Source: an uncultured Bacteroidales bacterium
GTDB lineage: Bacteria > Bacteroidota > Bacteroidia > Bacteroidales > UBA932
Assembly (NCBI GenBank): GCA_937900465.1
Contig: CALCEJ010000080.1
Span: forward strand, 1-25,113
Length of the DNA: 25,113 nt
Direction: 5' to 3'
Under the pieces are notes generated by a model. It made no database searches. It saw only the letters and a list, made by a program, of their open reading frames with translations, and was not told the DNA's origin. Shown piece by piece: positions 9,601 through 16,441 of this stretch; positions within the stretch are counted from its first letter, which is position 1, and each line of letters begins with the position of its first letter. The translations under genes and the position numbers were made by a program.

Positions 9601-9801
9601 GGTAGCGGTAATGACGTAGCTGCCGTCTTCGCCAGTCATAGTGCAGGTTCCTGGTTTTCCTTTAACCATTACGGCGACTCCCGCTTCAGGACCTTCCGTT
9701 CCGGAAACGATTCCCGTAACCTTCAGGGACTGGGCATCGAGTGATGTCATGCCTGCAAGCAGGAGGACAAGCGAAGCTAAAACGATTTTACAAATTTTCA
9801 T
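6670..9801 (-). CDS. SusC/RagA-family TonB-dependent outer-membrane transporter
   Basis: 1043-aa outer-membrane importer, a normal SusC length. In order: signal peptide (about 1-23), a carboxypeptidase-regulatory-like beta-sandwich (about 27-100, VTGIVSGTEGPEAGVAVMVKG), a TonB-box-like stretch (DEVVVVGYGSQ, about 105-115), the plug domain with LCIVDGIERN and the SusC hallmark LKDAATASIYGVKGANGVI, then the 22-strand barrel ending in Phe. No extra N-terminal STN signalling domain is seen, so the protein is unlikely to signal through an anti-sigma factor. The gene starts 5 bp after the phosphodiesterase gene and precedes susD by 20 bp. It transports oligosaccharide bound by SusD using TonB energy. 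Confidence 0.96.
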   Translation of the reverse strand: MKICKIVLASLVLLLAGMTSLDAQSLKVTGIVSGTEGPEAGVAVMVKGKPGTCTMTGEDGSYVITATRGDILLFSMIGYRDIEIKVQDRTSVNVHMEPDEEFLDEVVVVGYGSQRKEYLVGSVSQVTAKDIDKAPVTNLQNMLTGRLAGMTNIQTTGTPGEDQTRMLVRGITTFNGDSAPLCIVDGIERNFTYLNPSDIASVSVLKDAATASIYGVKGANGVIIVTTKSGATGRPRISYNGSATFTTNTAVPEFCNAEQYVYYHNKAMELDGQAPYWTEENLQKLEALGILGDVNHLAEIYKPFGFTHQHNISLNGGNERIRYYASLGLMDQDGILKMTDFARYNVRTNLDVNLADGLVFGLNLSGNFSNRNKPGYSFATGYDDQGSTRPAEFSPITQAYYAIPLLQSYAPDGIAVGFHNGTYTRTPLAALTESGNQNQKRYNVELSTKLEYDFRNIELLKGLKASVNFAYDYSNTLDRQLMTPFKLYGLEPTTMTLTPMVSMGISLISFNKSASWGWKMTIRPQLDYARTFGKHSISFTGLFESLRSYSDTMTATGRGYFTSSPMDISLAPDLSTPSSGSFDNYGRAGFAERLTYVYDGRYLAEVTLREDASYKFSNENRWGIFPSFALGWVLSKEEFLSGASSWLDFLKLKVSYGVLGDDSIDPYLWRTNYSSSSSRDNSFVIGSRAQSAFYSGGYVYPDLSWSHTQTFNTGFEGTFLDKKLTVEGDVYYKYTTNILEYDSIGTYSPSLGGFYPTWMNSGRMDNRGFELSIRHDNWFSNGLSYSMSGMVSWSRNRVLSRRITDNHPSYRPVLGEPLGAKYGFHALGFFQTDEEVASYPKAPSGYVEKGALMYEDINGDGIIDSRGDYIKIGRSSIPEMTFSYNLDVSWYNWTLSALLQGATLCDYNLSGAYNNTTDNTIFTRAFYGNGNSVLYLVEDAWTPDHTDAKYPRLSASTNALNAWASDWWIVDGSYLRIKNVQLSYNLSPELVRKAGISSAAIYLAGTNLLTLSHFKYLDPENPGVNNGYYPQQMTFSLGANITF

Positions 9802-9806
9802 CTTGG

Positions 9807-11699
9807 TCAGTCAAACAGTTTTTTCACAAGTCCGATAAGATCGTCTGAATTATTCGTTGTGATATAATCCACCCCGTACCCTATCGCACGTGCCATATCA
9901 TAGGTAGAGTCTATTGTCCATATATTTACTTCCATCCCCAGGGAATGGGCTGAGGTGATGTATTCCGGATGGCGGAACAGGTCATTATAAGCGTAGTCGA
10001 TGCAATTAATGCCTTTGTCTGCAAGAGACTTGAAATCGGAGGTAGTAGTGAGATAGCCGATGGTTGCGCCCGGACGGAGTTCCGCGATTCTCGTGCAGAT
10101 GTCCCATCCGAAGCTTATGTAATCAGAGTACGGCTCCATCCCCATTTCCCTCACAATCCGGAGCATCTCCTCCGTACAGTGGCGGTTCCTGTCGGCGGTC
10201 GAGTGCTGCTTTACCTCAATGACAAGTCTTGTATCGGTGTTTTTGAGAGCCTGTTCAAGATAGGATTCAAGGGTAGGGAGGGGTTCTCCGTTGGAGAGTG
10301 TTACGGAAGAGAGTTCTTCACTCGTGGAGTTCTGGATGGACTTTCCGGAAATTACGCCATCGTGATTTACGTATATCTTCCCGTCGGTTGTGATCCATAC
10401 GTCCATTTCAGAACCATAGCATCCGAGGTCCTGGGCTGCCTTCAGAGCCGCAATGGAATTCTCGGGGACGGTCTTGTGGAAGCCCCGGTGGGCTATAACC
10501 TTAGGCTTTTTTGTAATTGATTCCGGAGTGTCAGTGATGGTGAGATCTACTGATCCGACAGGAGAAGAAACGTTTCCGCGAACTGCGAAAACCTTGTATA
10601 ATCCACTCCCTATGCCTTCGGGGATAATGAGCTCCGCATTACCTTCATTTACAGTAGTTCTGCAGTCAAAGGTGAGGGACCTGTCGGAAACAGAGACAAG
10701 TCGCAGTATGTCTCCCTGGAGGAAGCCATCTCCGACAATACGGAAAGAGTTTCCGGGAGCAAGAGTCGCCATCGGTAGCATGGCGATATCCTTGATGACG
10801 ATAGTCTCTGTCTGGAGAGGCTTGTCTGCGGCTTTCCAGAGCATTTTGACAGATTCTTCATCAAGGGGCGCGTCATAAACCCTGGCTATTACGATGTCAC
10901 CGTTCCATGCTGCTTCGGCAGTACCTGAAGTGGAAGAATCGCCACCTATGCAGAACCATCTGTTGGAATTGCTGGATGGGAATACGAGTTCTCCGGGAGC
11001 ATCAACGCTTCCTTTTAGTTCTCCGTTGACGTAGATGTGCGCTTTTGCTGCGCTCTTGTCCCATACGCCGACAACGTGATAATAAACCCCCGGAACGGCT
11101 TTAATGCCGCTTCGCGCCCATCTCCAGGTGCTTGTTCCGCTGGTGCTCGTGTTAGGTATATATGCGATTTCCCCGTCAGACATGCCTGCACTCATCAGAA
11201 GAAAGCCCATTCCGCCGGCTTCAGTACCGCAGAAGGGCTTAACCTCCCCCGTGTAAGTCTTCTCTGAGCTCATCATGAACTGAACCTCAAGGGAATGCCC
11301 GTCCTGCAGGCCTTCCCGGAGAATTTTTTCAGTGCCGTAGTTTATTCTGTAAAAACCTTCACTCAGGCGGCTTCCGGCACTTGGAAAAAAGCGGGCGATA
11401 TTTTTTCCTGCGGCTTCGCTCCAGTAAGTGCAAAGCCCCGGACCGGCCATAGTGGTTATATCAATATTGTGTCCTGAAACATCGCTGGCTGTTCCGTCGT
11501 CATTGAATGAGACATCCAGAAGCAGGGTCATCAGAAGTGAATCTGCGTGGGAAACCGAATCCTCCGGCTCCTCAATAATCACGCCGTTGTCAGTCTCCTC
11601 CTTGGGATTATCCCCGGCCACCTCATCCGAAGGATCAGAACACGATAGCGCAGCACCAGAGAGAAGCGTCAGAATCAGTATCAGTTTTAATTTTTTCAT
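9807..11699 (-). CDS. LamG-like/TIG/glycerophosphodiester phosphodiesterase lipoprotein
   Basis: 630-aa lipoprotein (lipobox Cys20, then SDPSDE). Residues about 55-290 resemble a concanavalin-like LamG domain (VQFMMS, NRWFCIGG, IVIARVYDAPLDEE). About 295-390 look like an IPT/TIG beta domain. About 398-630 are a GDPD TIM barrel: His404 in AHRG, PENS, Glu431 and Asp433 in SEMD, His446 in NHD, and Glu495/Lys497 in IEVK. Catalytic and metal residues thus look intact. The enzyme hydrolyses glycerophosphodiesters to glycerol-3-phosphate plus an alcohol; its natural substrate could be lipid head groups, teichoic acid or phosphoglycan. It is the first gene of the Sus operon, which is unusual and suggests its reaction belongs to this locus. 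The start is ATG behind a -7 box. Confidence 0.88.
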   Translation of the reverse strand: MKKLKLILILTLLSGAALSCSDPSDEVAGDNPKEETDNGVIIEEPEDSVSHADSLLMTLLLDVSFNDDGTASDVSGHNIDITTMAGPGLCTYWSEAAGKNIARFFPSAGSRLSEGFYRINYGTEKILREGLQDGHSLEVQFMMSSEKTYTGEVKPFCGTEAGGMGFLLMSAGMSDGEIAYIPNTSTSGTSTWRWARSGIKAVPGVYYHVVGVWDKSAAKAHIYVNGELKGSVDAPGELVFPSSNSNRWFCIGGDSSTSGTAEAAWNGDIVIARVYDAPLDEESVKMLWKAADKPLQTETIVIKDIAMLPMATLAPGNSFRIVGDGFLQGDILRLVSVSDRSLTFDCRTTVNEGNAELIIPEGIGSGLYKVFAVRGNVSSPVGSVDLTITDTPESITKKPKVIAHRGFHKTVPENSIAALKAAQDLGCYGSEMDVWITTDGKIYVNHDGVISGKSIQNSTSEELSSVTLSNGEPLPTLESYLEQALKNTDTRLVIEVKQHSTADRNRHCTEEMLRIVREMGMEPYSDYISFGWDICTRIAELRPGATIGYLTTTSDFKSLADKGINCIDYAYNDLFRHPEYITSAHSLGMEVNIWTIDSTYDMARAIGYGVDYITTNNSDDLIGLVKKLFD

Positions 11700-11717
11700 A
11701 CGTGGTCATACATCAAG

Positions 11718-11726
11718 ACAAAAGTA
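11718..11726 (-). promoter_or_regulatory. -7 promoter element of the minus-strand Sus operon
   Basis: Read on the minus strand this is TACTTTTGT, matching TAnnTTTG. The predicted start of transcription is about 10-15 bases before the phosphodiesterase ATG. No convincing -33 TTG element lies at the usual distance, which suggests the promoter may need an activator. Confidence 0.5.
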
Positions 11727-11749
11727 CAAAAAAATCGTTAATTTTGTAC
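11724..11749. repeat. Inverted repeat between divergent promoters, candidate operator
   Basis: GTACAAAA (11724-11731) and TTTTGTAC (11742-11749) form a perfect 8-bp dyad with a 10-bp spacer. The arms overlap the -7 elements of both divergent operons. The symmetry fits a dimeric regulator that would control both at once, although the overlap with the TTTG core means part of the symmetry comes from the promoters themselves. Confidence 0.45.
11739..11747 (+). promoter_or_regulatory. -7 promoter element of the SGNH/GH89/MFS operon
   Basis: TAATTTTGT matches TAnnTTTG and lies 25 bases before the ATG of the SGNH gene. No -33 TTG is seen at the normal distance. Confidence 0.5.
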
Positions 11750-11772
11750 GGCTGATAAGCGGAATAATAATT

Positions 11773-12876
11773 ATGAGAAGGTACTTTTATTCTATTCTCC
11801 TGATACTGAGCGTAACGTCTCTTTCTCTCCGGGCCCAGGAACTCTCCTGGCACGACGGATCGGAGTTCCCCATCTACGGAAAGATTTCGGACTCTACGGA
11901 GACCCGCTATGAGCGGCTCCCCGCGAAGCTTCACGGCATTTCCCGCGAAGCGGTCTGGTATCTCGGGACAAACAGTTCCGGCCTGTATCTGCGTTTCAGG
12001 ACAAACTCAACGAGGATTGTCGCCCGATGGACGGCAAGGTACAAGAATACTATGCCGCATATGCCCAACGTCGGTACCCGAGGAATGGATATGTACACTC
12101 TTCTGGACGGAAAGTGGAGGTTCGTTGGAAGCGCTGTTCCCGCCTGGGACGGCTCTAATCCGTGCGAGAATCCCATTCTCGAGAACGGAGATCCCGTAGA
12201 GCGGGAGTATATGCTGTACCTTCCGCTTTATGACGGGGTTACGGCGCTCGAGATCGGGGTCGATGAGGATGCGATGATAGGTCAGCCGCTCGTGGATTCC
12301 CCTTCAACGGCGAAGCGGCCCGTTGTGATGTACGGGACAAGCATTCTGCAGGGTGCCTGCGCTTCGCGCCCCGGTATGGCCCATACGAATATTATTTCCC
12401 GCCGTCTGGACCGCGTCGTCTATAACTTGGGGTTCAGCGGCAATGCAATGCTGGACCTGGAGATCGCGGAGCTGATGGCCTCTGTGGAAGATCCGGCAGT
12501 GTTCGTCCTCGACTATGCGCCCAACGCCTGGGATTACCTGATTGACGAAAAAGGGGAGCAGTTCTTCCGCATAATCCGCGACGCTCACCCTGATGTTCCC
12601 GTGATATTCATCGAGGACGTAACCTTCCCTCACTATATTTTCGACAAACATATCCGTGAGGAGGTGGACAAGAAAAACGCCGCCCAGCGAAGGCTTTACG
12701 ACAAACTCAAGAAACAGGGTGAAAAGCGAATCTACTATATTCCCACTGACAATCTCTGCGGTACGGACGGCGAAGCTTCCGTCGAAGCGATCCATTTTAC
12801 AGACCTCGGAATGCTCCGCTACGCGGACGAAGTCACTCCTGTTATAAAGAAAGCTATAAAAAGGGCCCATAAATGA
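11773..12876 (+). CDS. SGNH/GDSL-family hydrolase (carbohydrate esterase-like)
   Basis: 367-aa exported protein with a type I signal peptide (MRRYFYSILLILSVTSLSLRAQ). An N-terminal beta domain (about 25-175) of the SGNH_hydro_N type is followed by an SGNH hydrolase domain. The nucleophile candidate is Ser190 in YGTSILQG, the oxyanion Asn is Asn224 in GFSGNA, LDYAPN is the next block, and the catalytic His candidate is His341. The usual DxxH of the last block reads Glu338-Ala-Ile-His341, so Asp is replaced by Glu. Such enzymes remove acetyl or other acyl groups from glycans. The frame is open far upstream, antisense to the phosphodiesterase, but the signal peptide and -7 box fix the start at 11773. 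It overlaps the GH89 gene by ATGA. Confidence 0.85.
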   Translation: MRRYFYSILLILSVTSLSLRAQELSWHDGSEFPIYGKISDSTETRYERLPAKLHGISREAVWYLGTNSSGLYLRFRTNSTRIVARWTARYKNTMPHMPNVGTRGMDMYTLLDGKWRFVGSAVPAWDGSNPCENPILENGDPVEREYMLYLPLYDGVTALEIGVDEDAMIGQPLVDSPSTAKRPVVMYGTSILQGACASRPGMAHTNIISRRLDRVVYNLGFSGNAMLDLEIAELMASVEDPAVFVLDYAPNAWDYLIDEKGEQFFRIIRDAHPDVPVIFIEDVTFPHYIFDKHIREEVDKKNAAQRRLYDKLKKQGEKRIYYIPTDNLCGTDGEASVEAIHFTDLGMLRYADEVTPVIKKAIKRAHK

Positions 12877-15008
12877 AAAAAGTCGTAGTATTACTATTTA
12901 GCGTTCTGGCGGTTTCGTGTATGGATCCGGATGTCAGGAGTGCTAAGGAGTTGTGCGGGAGGATTGTCGGGGAGAAGTCTTCCGGTTTTGTGTTTGAAAA
13001 GATTGCTTCCGATGGGGATGCTTATGAGATCGAGTCTGTCGGGGATAAGATTGTAGTAAGGGGAAACAATGCAAATTCTATGGCGGTGGGCCTTAACCGG
13101 TACCTGACGGAGTTCTGCGGGACTACGGTCAGCTGGTGGGATTATGTCCCTACGGTGATGCCGGAGACTCTCCCCGTGATTCCTTCAAAGGTCATGGCAG
13201 AGGCTCTTGTCCCTCAGCGGTTCTTCCTTAATTACTGCACCTTTGGCTATACTATGCCCTGGTGGGGTTGGAAAGAGTGGGAGAGGTTCATCGACTGGAT
13301 GGCCCTGAACGGAATCAACATGCCCCTTGCCATTACCGGCCAGGAGGCTGTGTGGCAGAAAGTATGGCGGAAATGGGGTCTGTCGGACGATGAAATCCGT
13401 TCTTTTTTTGTGGGTCCTTCGCATCTTCCCTGGCAGAGGATGTGTAACGTGGACCGCTGGGAAGGTCCGCTGCCCCAGGAGTGGATTGATTCACAGGCCG
13501 CGCTCGGGAAAAAGATACTCCGGAGGGAAAGGGAACTTGGAATGCACCCCGTCCTTCCCGGATTCGCAGGCCACGTTCCAGCGGAACTTGCGGATCATAA
13601 TCCGGGCCTGGATACAACCAGGGTGAGTTATTGGGGAGGTTTTGCGGACAAGTACAGGACTACTTTCCTTGCCCCCATGGACCCCTCCTTTGCGGCAATC
13701 CAGAAGGATTTCCTGACGGAGCAGGCGAAACTTTACGGTACGGACCATATCTACGGGGTCGATCCTTTCAATGAGATTGACGCTCCCTATTGGGATCCGG
13801 AGACGCTGGCAAAGATGGCAGACGGTATTTACAGGTCTATGGCGGAAGTCGATCCGGACGCGGTATGGCTCCAGATGGGCTGGCTTTTCTATGCGGACCA
13901 GGAGCACTGGACACCGGAGAATATCGAAGCCTATCTGACCGCAGTACCTGAAGGCCGTCTGATTATCCTTGATTACTATCTCGAGAATATCGCGATATGG
14001 AAGCGTACGAACCGTTTCCATGGCGTTCCGTACATCGCCTGCTACCTTGGGAATTTCGGAGGCAATACGGTGATTGAGGGTAATATGAGGGATATCTCCG
14101 CGTGGACCCGGGAGGCTTATGAGGACGGGGGAGGGAATCTTGTTGGAATAGGCTCCACTCTCGAGGGGTTCGGCGTTAATGAGCCAGTGTATCAGTTCCT
14201 GATGGACAAGGCCTGGGATACGGGTATTTCGGACAGCAGGCGCGTCGATATGATTGCTGACTCGAGGTTCGGCCGCGAAAGCGACAGCTTCCGGGAGGCC
14301 TGGCACCTTCTCGATGAGGATATCTACACCTCCGTTTCCCGCACCGGCCACGCTACCCTTAATATGGCCCATCCCTGTTTTACGGGATGGTGGCACTGGA
14401 CTACCAATCCGATGATAACCTATGACAATTCGACCCTTGGCGAGGTCTGGAAGCTGATGCTGGAGGATACTTCTGATAAGGACGAGTATCTTTTCGACGT
14501 TGCGAACGTCGGGCGTCAGTGGATGGGCAATCATTTCCGCGAGCTCAGGGATCTCTACACTGAGGCATATAACCGCAGGGATATTGAGGCTCTCGAGGCT
14601 CTTAGCGGTGAAATGCTCGGGATATTTGACGACACCGAGGCGCTTCTTTCCTCCCGGGAGGAGTTTTCGCTCAGACGCTGGATTGAAGATGCCCGCCGCG
14701 CAGGGTCCTTAAGCGATTACTATGAGCAGAATGCCCGTACGCTCGTTTCGGTATGGGGTGACAGCTATCATCTTTGCGATTACGCATCGAGGGCCTGGAC
14801 CGGACTTCTCGGTACTTACTATAAACCCCGCTGGAAGATGTTCTTCGACAGGACGTCGGCCGCTCAGGAATTTGACCAGGCGGCTTTCGACGAGGATATA
14901 TGGGCCTTTGAAAACGACTGGAGGATGGTCTCGACCCCGGTGACGTATCCTGCTCCCGAGAATCCTGTCGATGTCTCCCGCCGCCTGATTGAAAAATACA
15001 ATATCTAA
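12873..15008 (+). CDS. GH89 alpha-N-acetylglucosaminidase lipoprotein
   Basis: 711-aa lipoprotein (lipobox Cys16) homologous over its full length to NAGLU-type GH89 enzymes, which remove terminal alpha-linked GlcNAc, as in heparan sulfate (human NAGLU) and GlcNAc-alpha-1,4-Gal mucin caps (Clostridium perfringens GH89). It has an N-terminal NAGLU_N domain (about 20-100), a TIM barrel (about 105-445) with MPWWGWKEWERFIDWMALNG and TGQEAVW, and a helical C-terminal domain (about 450-711). Catalytic Glu301 (VDPFNEID) and Glu431 (STLEGFGVNE) are present. Their 130-residue spacing equals that of Glu316/Glu446 in human NAGLU. It starts in an ATGA overlap with the esterase gene. This is the best clue to the locus substrate. 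Confidence 0.95.
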   Translation: MKKVVVLLFSVLAVSCMDPDVRSAKELCGRIVGEKSSGFVFEKIASDGDAYEIESVGDKIVVRGNNANSMAVGLNRYLTEFCGTTVSWWDYVPTVMPETLPVIPSKVMAEALVPQRFFLNYCTFGYTMPWWGWKEWERFIDWMALNGINMPLAITGQEAVWQKVWRKWGLSDDEIRSFFVGPSHLPWQRMCNVDRWEGPLPQEWIDSQAALGKKILRRERELGMHPVLPGFAGHVPAELADHNPGLDTTRVSYWGGFADKYRTTFLAPMDPSFAAIQKDFLTEQAKLYGTDHIYGVDPFNEIDAPYWDPETLAKMADGIYRSMAEVDPDAVWLQMGWLFYADQEHWTPENIEAYLTAVPEGRLIILDYYLENIAIWKRTNRFHGVPYIACYLGNFGGNTVIEGNMRDISAWTREAYEDGGGNLVGIGSTLEGFGVNEPVYQFLMDKAWDTGISDSRRVDMIADSRFGRESDSFREAWHLLDEDIYTSVSRTGHATLNMAHPCFTGWWHWTTNPMITYDNSTLGEVWKLMLEDTSDKDEYLFDVANVGRQWMGNHFRELRDLYTEAYNRRDIEALEALSGEMLGIFDDTEALLSSREEFSLRRWIEDARRAGSLSDYYEQNARTLVSVWGDSYHLCDYASRAWTGLLGTYYKPRWKMFFDRTSAAQEFDQAAFDEDIWAFENDWRMVSTPVTYPAPENPVDVSRRLIEKYNI

Positions 15009-15014
15009 ATAAGT

Positions 15015-16430
15015 ATGAAAACCAAGACTTCAGTTAATTTTGGCTATGTGGTCTTCCTGTCGGTGGTCGCTGCTATCGGCGGAATCCTGTTCGGGTATGA
15101 CACAGCAGTCATCTCAGGAACAACGGACATAGTCGCAAACCAGTTCGGCCTTGACGAACTGGCAAAGGGGTGGTATGTCGGATGTGCCCTCATCGGCTCT
15201 ATTATCGGCGTGCTCGTGGCAGGAATGATGAGCGATTTTCTCGGAAGAAAGCTTACGATGCTGATTTCTGCCCTTATGTTCTCGATTTCCGCCATTGGCT
15301 GCGCCGTCTGCGGTGATATGACCCAGCTCGTGGTGTTCCGTATGATCGGCGGATTCGGAATCGGCGTCGTGTCCATCGTTTCTCCAATCTACATCTCCGA
15401 GGTCGCCATAGCGGAGAAGAGGGGAACCCTCGTGTCGCTTTACCAGCTTGCTATCACCGTGGGATTCCTTCTGGCTTACCTTATCAATTTCCTTGTCCTT
15501 AAGAGTGCTGACATTACCCTCGCGGAGTCTCCCGCCGAGGCCCGTTCCGGTCTTGCCCTGACTGACAGGATGTTCAACAGCGAGTACTGGAGGGGAATGC
15601 TCGGATATGAAACGATCCCGGACCTGCTGTTCCTCATCGTTATCTTCTTCATCCCTGAAAGCCCCCGCTGGCTTATTGTAAAGGGGCGTGACGCGGATGC
15701 TGCGAAAGTGCTTATGCGTATCTACGGAACGGCGGAGGAGGTTGACAATCAGATGGCTGTCACTAAGGCTTCTATCGCCGGTGAGGTCAAGTCTGAGTGG
15801 AAGGCTCTTCTGGAGCCCGGAATCCTTGTGGCCGTGCTGATAGGTTCTGCTATTGCTATCCTTGGCCAGTTCATGGGCGTAAACGCGGTGCTTTACTATG
15901 GGCCGGAGATATTCAAGAATGCTGGATTCGAGGATCCTCTGTTCCAGACGGTCCTTGTCGGCGTGGTTAATATGCTGACTACGGTTATCGCCCTTCTGAT
16001 CATTGACAAGGTGGGCCGGAAAAAGCTTGTTTACTGGGGTGTTTCGGGAATGATTGTCTGCCTTCTTATGATTGGCATTTACTTCCTTCCCTCAACGAAC
16101 CTTCCTACCTGGTTCATGCTTACTTTCTTCCTCCTGTATGTGTTCTGCACCGCTATTTCCATCAGCGCTGTCGTGTTCGTCCTCCTGAGCGAAATGTATC
16201 CGAACAGGGTTCGCGGTATGGCCATGTCAATCGCCGGATTCGCGCTTTGGCTTGGTACGTATCTGATAGGCCAGCTCACTCCCTGGATGCTTAAGAATCT
16301 CACTCCTGCGGGAACGTTCTTCCTCTTTGCATTTATGTGCCTGCCTTACCTGTACCTGATGCGCTTCAAGGTGCCTGAGACTACGGGAAAGACTCTCGAG
16401 GAAATCGAGGAGTACTGGAAGAAGAAATAG
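15015..16430 (+). CDS. MFS sugar porter (XylE/GalP-like sugar:H+ symporter)
   Basis: 471-aa inner-membrane protein with about 12 hydrophobic segments and the sugar-porter signatures in order: GGILFGYDTAVISG (about 22-35), DFLGRK, PESPRWL (about 214-220), QFMGVNAVLYYGPEIF (from 285), DKVGRKK and PETTGKT (from 454). The Gln-Asn pair of the QFxGxNxxxYY motif lines the sugar site in XylE and GLUT proteins. It is 6 bp after the GH89 gene and so probably imports the monosaccharide freed by this locus. GlcNAc would be atypical for this family; hexose or xylose is usual. Known Bacteroidota GlcNAc carriers (NagP) belong to another MFS family. The sugar is not decided by sequence. Confidence 0.9.
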   Translation: MKTKTSVNFGYVVFLSVVAAIGGILFGYDTAVISGTTDIVANQFGLDELAKGWYVGCALIGSIIGVLVAGMMSDFLGRKLTMLISALMFSISAIGCAVCGDMTQLVVFRMIGGFGIGVVSIVSPIYISEVAIAEKRGTLVSLYQLAITVGFLLAYLINFLVLKSADITLAESPAEARSGLALTDRMFNSEYWRGMLGYETIPDLLFLIVIFFIPESPRWLIVKGRDADAAKVLMRIYGTAEEVDNQMAVTKASIAGEVKSEWKALLEPGILVAVLIGSAIAILGQFMGVNAVLYYGPEIFKNAGFEDPLFQTVLVGVVNMLTTVIALLIIDKVGRKKLVYWGVSGMIVCLLMIGIYFLPSTNLPTWFMLTFFLLYVFCTAISISAVVFVLLSEMYPNRVRGMAMSIAGFALWLGTYLIGQLTPWMLKNLTPAGTFFLFAFMCLPYLYLMRFKVPETTGKTLEEIEEYWKKK

Positions 16431-16441
16431 GGGATATAAAA

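Noticed and set aside
11428..11772. In-frame upstream extension of the SGNH gene
   Set aside because: It is antisense to the phosphodiesterase gene. The signal peptide starts at 11773 and a -7 box lies between.
13491..14534. 347-codon open frame antisense to the GH89 gene
   Set aside because: It lies wholly opposite a clear GH89 coding region with both catalytic Glu residues. It has no recognisable domain or signal, so it is a shadow of codon bias.
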